A stretch of 64,000 bases of DNA from assembly GCF_010470675.1 (NCBI RefSeq), contig NZ_VOIQ01000006.1, forward strand, positions 185,331 through 249,330, written 5' to 3'. The translations under genes and the position numbers were made by a program. The notes under the pieces were generated by a model. The model saw only the letters and a list, made by a program, of their open reading frames with translations, was not told the DNA's origin and searched no databases. Shown here piece by piece: positions 1 through 9,699 of this stretch (the stretch's first letter is position 1; every line of letters starts with the position of its first letter). The DNA is from Desulfovibrio sp. JC010. Its GTDB lineage: Bacteria > Desulfobacterota > Desulfovibrionia > Desulfovibrionales > Desulfovibrionaceae.

Positions 1-1
1 C

Positions 2-619
2 GCCCTGAAACAGCAGGGTTTTCCGCTGCATAAAAAAGTGACAGAAACCAAGGGCCATGTTTCCGGCGGCCCGGCAATTTTCCGTGAATATGAAGGTAAG
101 GCCAACGGCAAAACAGTTGAATCCCTGCTGGCTGCCAGCCGCCATAACGGAATCAATTACATTTTTCAGGGCAGTTATCCCGATGATGACCGTGAAGCCG
201 AACAACTGGTTCGCCATTCACTGAAAACATGGAATTTCCCCGAAGACAGCAGCAAAGAAGACACCCCTTACGATTCCCCAAAAAACAAGGGAACCAGCGG
301 TACTTTCAGAAATATCGGCGGCTGCTGGGCCTGGGGATTATGGAAGGCTCCTTCCGGTGCTTCAGTGGTAATCCTGCCTGACGGACGGGCCATTTTCGAC
401 GGCCAGCAGCTGAAACACTGGCGGCCCACCGACGAGGAAGACACCATCATTATGGAAATCCCCGGAAAATGGGGCGGCGGAAGTGCCATGTGGACCCATC
501 CCGCCGGACGGCATGATGTGGTAATTCAGGAAGAATTCCCCGAAGCACGCCAGATTCTTTTCCGCGAGTCATGGGAATACAATTACAAAGGAAAAGCATT
601 CAAAGCCTGCCATCACTAA
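2..619 (+). CDS. Hypothetical protein, 5' end cut by window edge
   Basis: The reading frame is open from base 2 to the TAA at 619, so the gene almost certainly begins before the window. A GTG at 38 could serve as a start, but the residues before it read on in frame and no ribosome binding site precedes it. The visible 205 or so residues are rich in Gly, Trp and charged residues. They include a Gly/Trp-rich stretch (around GGCWAWGLWKAPSG) and a C-terminal part with several acidic and aromatic residues. There is no signal peptide or membrane segment in the visible part. I do not recognise the family. It is followed by a 127-bp palindrome and a strong bidirectional terminator. Confidence 0.75.
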   Translation, partial: ALKQQGFPLHKKVTETKGHVSGGPAIFREYEGKANGKTVESLLAASRHNGINYIFQGSYPDDDREAEQLVRHSLKTWNFPEDSSKEDTPYDSPKNKGTSGTFRNIGGCWAWGLWKAPSGASVVILPDGRAIFDGQQLKHWRPTDEEDTIIMEIPGKWGGGSAMWTHPAGRHDVVIQEEFPEARQILFRESWEYNYKGKAFKACHH

Positions 620-626
620 AAATTAT

Positions 627-753
627 TCAGACGTCTTAGAAGGTACCAGATGCAAGGCGCAAGAAAAAAGCTGAAACGAAGCGTATATAGACATACGTGA
701 GTTTCAGCTTTTTTTGCAGCAACGCCGCAGATGGTGCTTTATAAGACGTCTGA
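627..753. repeat. 127-bp nested imperfect palindrome
   Basis: The outer arms are TCAGACGTCTTA at 627-638 and its complement at 742-753. An inner arm AAAAAAGCTGAAAC at 663-676 pairs with GTTTCAGCTTTTTT at 701-714. Between the two arm pairs lie partly matching segments (GGTACCAGATGC and GCAGATGGTGC). The central 24 bases (AAGCGTATATAGACATACGTGA) are themselves partly symmetrical. The whole unit could fold as one long hairpin in DNA or RNA. It has no coding capacity and looks like a dispersed extragenic palindrome, but only one copy is in this window. Confidence 0.7.
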
Positions 754-756
754 AAA

Positions 757-791
757 AAACGGTCTTTCCACCCGATGCAGAAAGACCGTTT
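757..791. terminator. Bidirectional intrinsic terminator
   Basis: An 11-bp perfect stem, AAACGGTCTTT (757-767) and AAAGACCGTTT (781-791), is flanked by a T-rich run after the right arm on plus and by A7 before the left arm, which reads as T7 on minus. It separates the convergent gene at 2-619 from the sigma-54 activator that ends at 844. Confidence 0.85.
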
Positions 792-843
792 CTCTTTTCC
801 GTTGTAATCCCTATGATCACAACATAGCCAGTCAGGAAATTTG

Positions 844-2439
844 TTAAGCCCTTTTCATGCGCCGCAAACGCGCCCGTCCTTCGGCAATCATGGACTCAAG
901 ACTGTAACGCTTGACCCGGTAGCCCATCTGCCGGGCGGAAAGCCCGAGGGTTTCGGCGGCCTTGTACTGAATCCAGCCGCTGCGCTCCAAGGCGGCAACC
1001 ACTTCATTGCGCTCCACTTCCTTGAGCGAGGAGCAGTGAGGAAGCGCGTCGTTTGCTGCAGGAGCACTGACTTCGCTGCCGGAACTTCCGGGCACTGAAC
1101 GCTGCCCCGGTGCGAGGTAGGACTTGAGAAACTCAAGGGTGATGTATTCGGAATCGGACATGATCACCAGCCGTTCCAGCAGGTTCTGCATTTCGCGCAC
1201 ATTGCCCGGCCAGTCGTAAATCATTAGCGAATCAAGGGCCGCCGGGGTGAAGAACATCTTGCGCCCGTAATCATCAGCCATTTTCTGGATAAAATGATTG
1301 AGCAGCCCGGTGATATCCTCTTTGCGGTCCCTAAGCGGAGGAACGGTGATGGGAAAGATATTCAAGCGGTAATAGAGATCCAGCCGGAATTCGTTGCGCT
1401 CCACCAGCACTCCGAGATCACGGTTGGTGGCGGCGAGGATACGCACATCGATATTGCGGGTCTTGTTTGATCCGATACGCTCCAGTTCTTTTTCCTGCAG
1501 CACGCGCAGGAGTTTGGCCTGCAAAGCCATGGGAAATTCGCCGATTTCATCAAGAAAAATTGTCCCGCCGTCAGCCTCTTCAAAGCGGCCCGGACGGGTG
1601 GAGACCGCCCCGGTAAAAGAACCTTTTTCATGACCGAATAGTTCCGATTCAAGCAGATTTTCCGGGATGGAGGCACAGTTGACCTTGATGAAAGGATGCT
1701 TTGCGCGATCGGAAAGCTCATGGATAATCTTAGCTATGAGCGTCTTACCTACCCCGGACTCACCGAGCAGCAGCACTGTGGCCTTGGTGGGGGCGACCTT
1801 TTCCAACTGCCGCTGCACCTCGACCATGGCCGAACTCTGCCCGACAATGTAAAGGCCCTTGGATTTTTTTGAAATCTGGTATTTAAGGGAAGTGTTCTCG
1901 CGCTTGAGGGCAGCTTCGCGCTCAATAATTTTTTCGTTGAGACTGATGAACTGTCCGATGAGGGTGGCCACAATTTTCAGAAAATCAACATCCTCTTCCG
2001 CAGCCACTTCATCACCGAAGATGCGGTCCACATTGAGCACCCCGATGGGGTCGCTGTGCAGGATGATCGGCACCCCGATAAATCCGGTTGTGGCCCGCTC
2101 AATCTTGCGGGCCCCGGTTTTGTCGAGGAAGAGCGGCTCTTTACTGATGTCGGGAACGTAGTACGGCTCTCCGGTCTGGAAAATGCGCCCGGTGACCCCT
2201 TCATCAAGGCGGTAAACCCCACGCTGTTTTTCCTCAAGGGAAAGACCGTAGGAAGCATTGATGGAAAGCTGCCTTGTTTCCGGGTCGTAGAGGGTCACTG
2301 TCGCCCGCTTCATGCTCAGGTTCTCTGAGAGAATGCTGAGCACTCCGTCAAGGGCGGACTCGAGATCAAGCGCCTGCTCGATAGCCTGACAGATAGCGAG
2401 TAGCGCCGATAGCTTTAGTCCGTGCAGTGAAGGATACAT
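844..2439 (-). CDS. NifA-like sigma-54-dependent transcriptional activator
   Basis: This 531-residue enhancer-binding protein opens promoters for RNA polymerase carrying sigma-54. The domains in order are an N-terminal GAF sensor (about 15-165), an AAA+ sigma-54 interaction domain (about 200-425) with Walker A GESGVGKT near 226, and a C-terminal Fis-type helix-turn-helix (about 480-515, helix around [17 protein letters not shown]). The sigma-54 contact loop reads GSFTGA rather than the usual GAFTGA. GAF plus this helix is the NifA architecture, but nothing nearby is a nitrogenase gene, so NifA itself is unlikely. It is divergent from the aldehyde:ferredoxin oxidoreductase at 2650, its most likely target. 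The ATG at 2439 has no Shine-Dalgarno sequence, and a consensus sigma-54 promoter lies only 12 bases upstream of it. Either the message is leaderless or the true start is further inside. Confidence 0.93.
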   Translation of the reverse strand: MYPSLHGLKLSALLAICQAIEQALDLESALDGVLSILSENLSMKRATVTLYDPETRQLSINASYGLSLEEKQRGVYRLDEGVTGRIFQTGEPYYVPDISKEPLFLDKTGARKIERATTGFIGVPIILHSDPIGVLNVDRIFGDEVAAEEDVDFLKIVATLIGQFISLNEKIIEREAALKRENTSLKYQISKKSKGLYIVGQSSAMVEVQRQLEKVAPTKATVLLLGESGVGKTLIAKIIHELSDRAKHPFIKVNCASIPENLLESELFGHEKGSFTGAVSTRPGRFEEADGGTIFLDEIGEFPMALQAKLLRVLQEKELERIGSNKTRNIDVRILAATNRDLGVLVERNEFRLDLYYRLNIFPITVPPLRDRKEDITGLLNHFIQKMADDYGRKMFFTPAALDSLMIYDWPGNVREMQNLLERLVIMSDSEYITLEFLKSYLAPGQRSVPGSSGSEVSAPAANDALPHCSSLKEVERNEVVAALERSGWIQYKAAETLGLSARQMGYRVKRYSLESMIAEGRARLRRMKRA

Positions 2440-2450
2440 ATTTGAAGTTA

Positions 2451-2466
2451 AGCAAAGGGAGTGCCA
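2451..2466 (-). promoter_or_regulatory. Sigma-54 (-24/-12) promoter of the activator gene
   Basis: The minus strand reads TGGCACTCCCTTTGCT, a match to TGGCAC-N5-TTGCW with the required 10 bases between GG and GC. The predicted transcription start is at about 2440-2441, just before the annotated ATG at 2439. This suggests the activator is itself sigma-54 dependent, possibly autoregulated. Confidence 0.75.
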
Positions 2467-2649
2467 TTATGCACACCAAGGACAACTCCTTTTATTTCAA
2501 GACTTTAAACAAAATACATTTTTGAATCCATTCACATTTATGTAAATTACCATCTGACAATGAACATTAATGGAAAAGTTGCCCCCGCTTCCATGAACAT
2601 GATATACATTAAATAGTGAGAATTATTTCCTGATAACAGCGGAGGCTCT

Positions 2650-4593
2650 ATGCACGGTTGGGCAGGATCGGTTTTACGGGTTGATCTGGACAGCGGAAAA
2701 ATCAAAAGGAAAGCACTTGACCCTGACATCGCAAGGGATTTTATCGGCGGACGCGGACTGAACTCGCTGGTGCTGTTCAATGAGATAAAACCGCACATTG
2801 ACCCCCTCGGCCCGGAAAATGTGTACTGCCTCGGTGCCGGCCCCCTTTCCGGCACCCCGCTGGGACTGACCAGCCGGGTAGAAGTCAGCACACTCTCCCC
2901 CTATTCCGGAATCCTCGGTGACGGCAATGCGGGCGGCGCAATGGCCTTCATGATGAAACGGGCCGGACTGGACCAGATTGTGATCCGTGGGCAGGCGGGG
3001 CACCCCAGCTATCTTCTAATAGAAGATGAGCGGGCTGAGCTGCGCGATGCCGCTGAATTCTGGGGGCTTTCAGTCTGGGAAACCACAGATATCCTGCGCG
3101 AAAAGCACGGCAAATCCGCCAGTGTGGCCTGCATCGGACAGGCCGGGGAAAATCTGGTCCGGGTGGCGACCACCATGGTCGATAAATACGCTTCTGCGGC
3201 CCGCGGCTCCGGGGCGGTACTCGGTTCCAAAAAACTTAAGGCCATCGTGGTCAAGGGTAGCGGACGGGTTTCGCTGGCTGACCCTGATACTTACAAGAAG
3301 CTTGCCGCCGAAGACCGCGAATTCTTCCGCAATTCCGATTTCCAGCGTGAAATGGTCGGGCAGTACGGCACCCACGTCGGCATGATGATGTGGGAGCCGG
3401 GATTCCGCAATTACGAAAAATTCTGGGAAGGCAAAGATGTCCCGGAAGATTTACGTCCCGAAGCATGGAAGCAATATTCGCAGGGACGCCACGGCTGTCA
3501 CGGCTGCCATGTGCGCTGCAAGGACCACTACCGTATCCCTTCGGGAAACCGGGCCGGGGAAACAGGCAAGGCCATGGAATATGAAAATATTTTCTGTCTC
3601 GGTACCAATTGCGGAGTCACCGATCCGGTGGCGATTATGGAAATGGAAAATATCTGTGATATCTACGGTATGGATGTGCTGGCTCTTGGAAATACCGTGG
3701 CCATGCTCAAGGATTTGTACAGCCGCGGCCTGCTGGATGAAGAACTCACCGACGGACTGGACCTGAGCTGGGAAAACCACGCGGACCAGATTGAACTGCT
3801 GCATCGTACCGCCATGCGGCAGGGACTGGGCAATCTGGTGGCCGAAGGCATGTACACCCTCGCCAAACGGCTGGGCGGGCAGGCCATGGATTATTGTTAC
3901 CATGTAAAGGGGTTATCGCGCGGGCCCTATCCCAGTGGAGTCTTCTCGCTGGCCCACGCCACCTCCACCCGCGGGGCCGATCATCTGCGCGGACGCTCAT
4001 GGGCCTTCAGCCAGCCGGACCCGGATATGTTCCCCATCTTAAAGGAACAGGGGCTACTGCTGGAAAATGTGGATGACGATCCGGCCCCGGCAGTAATCGT
4101 GGGCGAACGCATGACAACACTCACCGACTGCATCGGACGCTGCAAGGGTGCGGTGAACAACTGGATCAGTGCCATGCCGCTGGTCTGGAAAAAACCGATA
4201 TTTGAAGGATTGGCCGAACTGCTTACCGCAGCAACAGGCGAAAATTACACCGCCGAAAAACTGGAACAGGCAGCGGACCGCGTATACGCGCTGGAACATG
4301 CTTTCAATATCCGCCAAGGCACCAGCCGCAAGGATGACTGCATGCCCCAGAAACCGGAAACCCGGGACAGTGCGGAAGGTCAGGCCGATCTGCAAAAGCA
4401 CGAAGAACACTTAAGCCGCTATTACGAACTGCGCGGCTACGACCAACAAGGCCGCCCCAGCCCCGAGCGGCTCAAAGAACTGAGGCTGGAATTTGTGGAA
4501 CAGGGATTAAAAAAAATCCCGGCCCGCAAAGAATGGGACGGCCCGCCCATGTGGAGGCTGGAAAATTACCCCCATGGCGGCAAACGGAGTTAA
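2650..4593 (+). CDS. Aldehyde:ferredoxin oxidoreductase (tungsten/molybdopterin)
   Basis: This 647-residue cytoplasmic enzyme of the AOR family oxidises aldehydes to carboxylic acids with ferredoxin as electron acceptor, using a bis-pterin tungsten or molybdenum centre and one [4Fe-4S] cluster. The N-terminal AOR domain starts with the family pattern around IGGRGLNS and TSRVEVSTLSPYSG. Cluster ligands are visible as Cys283, Cys286 and Cys290 (CxxCxxxC in GCHGCHVRCKD) with Cys494 as the distal fourth ligand, the same spacing as in the Pyrococcus enzyme. A GGAGG ribosome binding site sits 7 bases before the ATG. It is divergent from the sigma-54 activator, but I found no -24/-12 promoter on its own strand in the 210-bp gap. 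Its stop codon overlaps that of the convergent adenine deaminase by 4 bases. The exact substrate class is not readable from sequence. Confidence 0.93.
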   Translation: MHGWAGSVLRVDLDSGKIKRKALDPDIARDFIGGRGLNSLVLFNEIKPHIDPLGPENVYCLGAGPLSGTPLGLTSRVEVSTLSPYSGILGDGNAGGAMAFMMKRAGLDQIVIRGQAGHPSYLLIEDERAELRDAAEFWGLSVWETTDILREKHGKSASVACIGQAGENLVRVATTMVDKYASAARGSGAVLGSKKLKAIVVKGSGRVSLADPDTYKKLAAEDREFFRNSDFQREMVGQYGTHVGMMMWEPGFRNYEKFWEGKDVPEDLRPEAWKQYSQGRHGCHGCHVRCKDHYRIPSGNRAGETGKAMEYENIFCLGTNCGVTDPVAIMEMENICDIYGMDVLALGNTVAMLKDLYSRGLLDEELTDGLDLSWENHADQIELLHRTAMRQGLGNLVAEGMYTLAKRLGGQAMDYCYHVKGLSRGPYPSGVFSLAHATSTRGADHLRGRSWAFSQPDPDMFPILKEQGLLLENVDDDPAPAVIVGERMTTLTDCIGRCKGAVNNWISAMPLVWKKPIFEGLAELLTAATGENYTAEKLEQAADRVYALEHAFNIRQGTSRKDDCMPQKPETRDSAEGQADLQKHEEHLSRYYELRGYDQQGRPSPERLKELRLEFVEQGLKKIPARKEWDGPPMWRLENYPHGGKRS

Positions 4594-6290
4594 TCCACCC
4601 ACAATCCGGTAAAATCAAATTTATCCACATCCACCAATCCCCGGTCTGTAAGTTTCAGGCTGGGGATTACCGGGAGGGCCAGAAAAGAAATGAGCATAAA
4701 GGGATTGTAGGAACAACCCAATTGCTGCGTTGCTGAATCAAGTCCGCGTACTCCGTCGGCCACTTCATCCAGTCCCCTGTCACTCATTAATCCGGCTACG
4801 GGCAGGGGGAGTTTCGCCAGAACTTTCCCTTCACGCACAACCGCAAAGCCGCCGCCCATGGCAACGGTTTCACGAGCGGCCAGTACCATGTCCGCATTAT
4901 TCATCCCGGCAACAATCAGGTTATGTGAATCATGGGCCACAGTCCCGGCAATGGCTCCATGGGAAAGGCCCAGCCCCCTAACAAATCCGGTGGCATGATG
5001 GCCTGTGGCCCGGTGCCTTTCAATAACCGTGAGTTTGCAGATATCCCGTGCGGGATCAGCTACGGGGACGCCATCATTGAGCAGCGGCTCCAGTTCCAGA
5101 TTTTCAGTCAGCAACTGCCCCTGAGTCACTCCGATTACCCTGATTTTTCCGCTGCCCTTATCCGGCTCAAACATGGATTCATCAATTTGCAAGCCAACAT
5201 TCATGGAGCTGCGCGGGGGCAAACCGTTAGCAATTTCAAAACTATACTCTTCCAAGGGCAGGCCGCTTAAAAAAACCTGATTGATAGCAAAATCCTTCAG
5301 ATCATCCACCAGAAAACAATTGGCCCGGAACCCCGGTGCAACAGCCCCGTAACCGTCCAGCCCGTAATAGCGGGCCGGATTAATGGAAACCATCTGCACC
5401 GCCCGCAGCGGGTCCATGCCAAGAGCCACCGCACGGCGCAACCCGTAATCTAGATGTCCGTTCTCGCACAGATCAAGTACGTTGCGGTCATCGGTGACAA
5501 TGGAAATATTCTGCGCATTAAATTCATTCACCGAATCGAGCAGATCCTCCATATTCCGCTCAAGGGAACCTTCACGCATCATCAGATGCATGCCCGCACG
5601 CAATTTTTCCATTGCCTCGGAAACGCGTGAACATTCATGGTCACTGCGCGGCCCGGCCAGAACATACGCATTCAAGTCCATGCCCGAAAGTAAAGGGGCA
5701 TGCCCGTTAATGGGGCTTCGCGCTGCAACTTCAAGCTTGGAAAGGACCTCCGGGTCCCCGGCAAGCACGCCGGGAAAATTCATCATTTCAGCCAGTCCCA
5801 GAATGCGCTCCGGATAAATGCGCCGGAAATGCTCTACATCAACGGCCCGCAGCCGGGCACCGGAATCTTCCAGCCCGGTGGCCGGAACACAGGAAGGAAA
5901 CATGAAAAAAATAGATACGGGCAGGTCGCGGGAAGCTTTGAGCATATACTCGATACCCGCACGCCCCAGCACATTGGCAATTTCATGGGGATCACAGACC
6001 ACAGCGGCAGTGCCGTGCCCGGCAACAGCCTGCGCAAATCGGGGCGGGGTCAGCAGAGTGGATTCTATATGGATGTGCCCTTCCACCAGCCCCGGCAGCA
6101 GGAAGCGGCCCCTGGCATCAAATTCACGTTCAGCCTTGTAATTACCGAACCCGAGAAAGACTCCCCCGGCAATTCCTACATCAGCCTCATGAATCTCACC
6201 GCTGAGTACATTGACCACCCGGCAGTTGCGGATAACCAGATCAGCTTTTCCCTTACCACGGGCCAGATTAATCATTTGAGACAGCGACAT
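4590..6290 (-). CDS. ade: Adenine deaminase
   Basis: This 566-residue amidohydrolase converts adenine to hypoxanthine and ammonia (purine salvage, cytoplasm). The N-terminal half carries the amidohydrolase barrel with the metal ligand motif GHIHIES near residue 92 and the conserved CDPHEIANVLG. The C-terminal half has the typical adenine deaminase domain with DSHNLIVAG and MGGGFAVV. Length matches the bacterial Ade family. The start is supported by GGAGG 6 bases upstream (from the minus-strand text GCCGGAGGTTTTTTATG). It is convergent with the oxidoreductase gene and overlaps its stop. No partner purine gene lies alongside. Confidence 0.93.
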   Translation of the reverse strand: MSLSQMINLARGKGKADLVIRNCRVVNVLSGEIHEADVGIAGGVFLGFGNYKAEREFDARGRFLLPGLVEGHIHIESTLLTPPRFAQAVAGHGTAAVVCDPHEIANVLGRAGIEYMLKASRDLPVSIFFMFPSCVPATGLEDSGARLRAVDVEHFRRIYPERILGLAEMMNFPGVLAGDPEVLSKLEVAARSPINGHAPLLSGMDLNAYVLAGPRSDHECSRVSEAMEKLRAGMHLMMREGSLERNMEDLLDSVNEFNAQNISIVTDDRNVLDLCENGHLDYGLRRAVALGMDPLRAVQMVSINPARYYGLDGYGAVAPGFRANCFLVDDLKDFAINQVFLSGLPLEEYSFEIANGLPPRSSMNVGLQIDESMFEPDKGSGKIRVIGVTQGQLLTENLELEPLLNDGVPVADPARDICKLTVIERHRATGHHATGFVRGLGLSHGAIAGTVAHDSHNLIVAGMNNADMVLAARETVAMGGGFAVVREGKVLAKLPLPVAGLMSDRGLDEVADGVRGLDSATQQLGCSYNPFMLISFLALPVIPSLKLTDRGLVDVDKFDFTGLWVD

Positions 6291-6393
6291 AAAAAACCTC
6301 CGGCAGATATAATAGCAGGCGTAAAATGAAGACTCTGCCTTGATTTTAACACCTTTCTACCGGAGATAACAGCCTTGCCGGGTAAAAAAGAGG

Positions 6394-8130
6394 TTACTTT
6401 TTACCTCCTCCCAGTTTGGCAACCTGACTTTGCAGCATCTGCATTTTGCCGCCGTACTTAGCCAGCACGGCATCAAGACGGGCGTACTTTGCTTTCAGGC
6501 TTCTCTCCAATTTATCCAGCCGTTCCTTTTCATAATCAAGCTTCTTGTCGATATTCTTGATGATGCCGCTGTAGTTTTCACTGATGATGTTCAGGATGCC
6601 GGTTTTGGCATTGGTCATATCTTTGAGAGTCTCGATCATTTCAATGGTCTTCCCGGTTTTGATGCCCGCAGTTCCGGTATATGTTCCATCATTTTTGTTA
6701 TCCACCCGGATAGACATACCCATACCGGCCATATCGTCCGCTGTTATTTCCCAACCGGAAATCCGGGCAGCCTTGCCGTTAATGAAGGCGGATGTGACCC
6801 TGCCGCCGGAAACCGTATAAGAAACCTCATAAGATCCGGCCTTGGTGACCCCTTTGATCAGCGACTTAACTGCAAAGTTGGGCGAACTGGTTCCGGCTTC
6901 ATAGTCAGCGGCAAAAAGCTTCGCCACTCCTTCCGGGTCATCCTTCATGGCTTTTTGAAATTTCTCTTCATCAATCTTGAGCAGACCGAAATTAGGGGAA
7001 CTCTGATCTGTATCAGTTTCAATACCCAGAGTCCTGAGAGTATTATACTTGTCTCCCGCCCCGGTTGATGAATCATAATTATTGAACCCGCTTCCCTGAG
7101 TTGCGGTAATATCCTTAAACCTGTGCGCGGCAAGCTGAACACCGTAGTTCCCTGTCAGAACCGCCCCTTCCTTGGTTTCCTTATTGACTTTGGCAATATC
7201 GCGCAAGGCCTTGCGGACCACATTTACCTGCTTCACAAATTCGCGAACATTCTCAATTACCTTTTCAGCATCAGTTGAAACATTAATCATAACCCACTTA
7301 GGCGAAGTGGGCACTTTTATGTTCAAGGTCAATCCCTTGGACGCATCCGTGATTGTATTGCTGTCCCGCTCTATCCATTTGTCTGCACCTTCGGGAAATC
7401 CATCGATTTTTATCTTTGAATTCTGCCCCTGCTGAAGGTGGGTCATGGACGCAGGCTGAAGACAAGGCAAGGTTGTTGAACTGTTGAAGGTTATACAGTT
7501 ATCCGCACCCATTTTGAGACTGCTGAACTTAAGCCTGTAATCGTTGTTTGCAGTCTTTACAGCCTCAACATTCACCCTGCCTTTAAGCTCGGTAGTGGCA
7601 TTGAGCATCTTTACCAGACCCTGAACAGTTGTCCCTGCCGGCACGTCCAGATTGGCGGTCTTGCCCCCGCAACTGATGCTGAGTTTCGTATCCGTAGATG
7701 AAACAACCGAATTTTCAGCGGCAAACCCCGTTTTGGAGGTCCAGATATCGTTAAAAGCCAGCTGCTTTACTTCAACCCTGTACGGTGCAGCCGGAGCAGA
7801 GCTGTCTGCGGTTGCAGTCACATAATCTTCGTTTGACGAAGAGGTCTTCCGGCCCATGAACTCACCGATACTGTCCATTTTTTTCAATGCAGTACTTAGC
7901 TCACCCATCTGGGTGTTGAGTTCCTTGAGGCTTTTCTGCTTCTGCACCCACTGGGCTTTCCAGTTTTTCAGCCTGCGCTGGTGGAAACCCTGCTGCTTAA
8001 CGGTATTTTCAACAATTTTCCCGAAATCGGTCCCGTTACCGAGCTTTTCAAACTTGGTTTTGCCGGACCAGTAACTGGAGGTGGTTTTTGCTGCGGAGAC
8101 CTGTGCCCCGACGGTTCCTACATCTGACAT
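6394..8130 (-). CDS. fliD: Flagellar cap / hook-associated protein 2
   Basis: FliD forms the cap at the filament tip and folds incoming flagellin; it is secreted through the flagellar export apparatus and so has no signal peptide. The 578-residue protein has the FliD N-terminal region (about 25-125, including NGTDFGKIVENTVKQQ and the coiled stretch after it) and the C-terminal FliD domain (about 330-560) ending in a long coiled coil (about 505-560). The middle is β-rich and variable, as expected for the surface-exposed part. A GGGAGGG ribosome binding site precedes the ATG by 5 bases. It is the last gene of the minus-strand flagellar run flgD-flgE-flgK-flgL-fliD, 12 bases after flgL. Confidence 0.92.
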   Translation of the reverse strand: MSDVGTVGAQVSAAKTTSSYWSGKTKFEKLGNGTDFGKIVENTVKQQGFHQRRLKNWKAQWVQKQKSLKELNTQMGELSTALKKMDSIGEFMGRKTSSSNEDYVTATADSSAPAAPYRVEVKQLAFNDIWTSKTGFAAENSVVSSTDTKLSISCGGKTANLDVPAGTTVQGLVKMLNATTELKGRVNVEAVKTANNDYRLKFSSLKMGADNCITFNSSTTLPCLQPASMTHLQQGQNSKIKIDGFPEGADKWIERDSNTITDASKGLTLNIKVPTSPKWVMINVSTDAEKVIENVREFVKQVNVVRKALRDIAKVNKETKEGAVLTGNYGVQLAAHRFKDITATQGSGFNNYDSSTGAGDKYNTLRTLGIETDTDQSSPNFGLLKIDEEKFQKAMKDDPEGVAKLFAADYEAGTSSPNFAVKSLIKGVTKAGSYEVSYTVSGGRVTSAFINGKAARISGWEITADDMAGMGMSIRVDNKNDGTYTGTAGIKTGKTIEMIETLKDMTNAKTGILNIISENYSGIIKNIDKKLDYEKERLDKLERSLKAKYARLDAVLAKYGGKMQMLQSQVAKLGGGKK

Positions 8131-8142
8131 GATCGCCCTCCC

Positions 8143-9633
8143 TTAGATGTAACTGAGGATAGACATTTCAGAGATCATCCGCGAACTGCGGGCCACAGCC
8201 TCATAAATCAATTTGCTCTGGTTCAGCTCACTGAGCAGCTCACCGAGGTCGCCGTCTTCAAGACGGCTGATCAGGGCTGTATTGTTATCCTTGCGGATCT
8301 CAGCCAGCTTCTCCGCGCTGGCTGCCCGGTTCATGCGCGCCCCGATTTCAGCGGCATGCATCTCCACATGTTCGTGGACCTTTTTAAGCTCGGCCACACA
8401 ATTCCCGATGCCGTTTTTGTCGTTGGTCTCAACAAAGCCGATCAGCCTGCCGAGGGTCTCAAAAAGATTGCTGTTTTTGTCATCCGGGGAGGGAGTGGGA
8501 TTAGCTGCTCCGGGCTTTGTATAAATTCCCCCGAAAATGTCCTTACCGATGTTGTTGACCCGGATGGAACGGCTCTGGGAGATATCAAGACGCAGGTCGG
8601 CGGTATTGGGACGGATCACAAACTGATCGCCCTTGCTGAAGGTGTTTCCGGCACCGGAAGACAGGGTCAGGGAACCGCCGGGAACTTCAAGGCGGGTGTC
8701 GGCGGAAACATTGGAATGGACCCAGCTGGCTCCGTTATCAAGGCTATAGGAATAAGTAATGGGCGGAGTGTTCACGTCCCCGTTCTTATCGATACGCACC
8801 AGCACATCGCTATGAAATTTACCGTCCGCCGCGGTGTCAACCTGCGTATCCCCGTATCTGATGACGTTAAGGTCGTCATTGTCATCGCCCTTGTATTCAA
8901 GAGCCGGACGCACGATAAGCCGGGTTCCGCCTGCATCGGTGAATTCAGTAACAGCTGTTCCGTTTTTCATCTCCACGGTGGCCGGACCAAGATTAAGTTC
9001 TGTATCGCCGGGATTGAGAGTCCCGTTCTTCCATGTCTTACCGCCGTCGGAGCTGTATTTATAAGTGATGGTATCGGTACCCACTGTGCCGCCGGAAGTG
9101 AAACGCACATCAACGGAACTCTCAGAAGCCCCTTTCACCGCAACAACAGACCCGGCAGGCAGTGCGGGGTCGGTTGTGGTAGCGGAGAGGGTCAGATCAT
9201 AGGCATTGGTATCCAGCTTATGTCCGGCAAAAATGGATTTACCGCCGAACTCGGTATTGGATTTATTGAGCAGGTTGCCCATAATTCCACGCAGGTTCTG
9301 GCCGATGGAACGACGCTGCTCAGCGGTAAGAGTTCCGGTGGCAGCCTGCTCGGCGAGGGTCTTGATACGCCCGATATCAGTACTGGTCTGCTGCAGAACC
9401 CCGTCAGCAAGGCTCAGCCAGCTGGTGGCGGTCTTGATGTTCTTGATATACTGCTTGGTCTCCAGCCCGAAAGAACGGCAGTTAATAATCCCGCCCATGG
9501 CTGCCGGATCATCGGAGGGCAGCAGAACCCGCTTCTGGGCGGAGTTGCGCATGGAAGCTTCGGCCATGCGACTCATGGCTGAATTCAGGTTGCCCAGCGA
9601 CATGTTGAAAATCTGATTGGTTGATATTCTCAT
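8143..9633 (-). CDS. flgL: Flagellar hook-filament junction protein 3
   Basis: FlgL joins the hook to the filament. The N-terminal flagellin-like helix region is clear (MRISTNQIFNMSL, then LPSDDPAAMGGII near 38-50), and so is the C-terminal helix (last 90 residues). At 496 residues it is longer than the enteric form (about 317) because of a central β-rich insert at about 150-345. That insert carries two Asp-box motifs, SSDGGKTW at 194-201 and SLDNGASW at 297-304, and a GDQFVIRP motif at 335-342. The same signature occurs in the neighbouring FlgK. A GGGG ribosome binding site lies about 10 bases upstream. It is followed closely by fliD and preceded by flgK (66-base gap with no clear terminator), so cotranscription is likely. 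Confidence 0.92.
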   Translation of the reverse strand: MRISTNQIFNMSLGNLNSAMSRMAEASMRNSAQKRVLLPSDDPAAMGGIINCRSFGLETKQYIKNIKTATSWLSLADGVLQQTSTDIGRIKTLAEQAATGTLTAEQRRSIGQNLRGIMGNLLNKSNTEFGGKSIFAGHKLDTNAYDLTLSATTTDPALPAGSVVAVKGASESSVDVRFTSGGTVGTDTITYKYSSDGGKTWKNGTLNPGDTELNLGPATVEMKNGTAVTEFTDAGGTRLIVRPALEYKGDDNDDLNVIRYGDTQVDTAADGKFHSDVLVRIDKNGDVNTPPITYSYSLDNGASWVHSNVSADTRLEVPGGSLTLSSGAGNTFSKGDQFVIRPNTADLRLDISQSRSIRVNNIGKDIFGGIYTKPGAANPTPSPDDKNSNLFETLGRLIGFVETNDKNGIGNCVAELKKVHEHVEMHAAEIGARMNRAASAEKLAEIRKDNNTALISRLEDGDLGELLSELNQSKLIYEAVARSSRMISEMSILSYI

Positions 9634-9699
9634 TTAAGTACCCCGCTTTGGGTCCATAAAACTGTTTGTTTACGTAAAAAAATTTTTTTTACGTGTGCT

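Noticed and set aside
2500-2649. -24/-12 promoter for the aldehyde:ferredoxin oxidoreductase
   Set aside because: The best GG...GC pair on plus (TGGAAAAGTTGC) has 7 instead of 10 bases between the dinucleotides.
8356-9582. 408-codon open frame opposite flgL
   Set aside because: It is antisense to a well-supported flagellar gene, and its translation is low in complexity and unlike any known protein.
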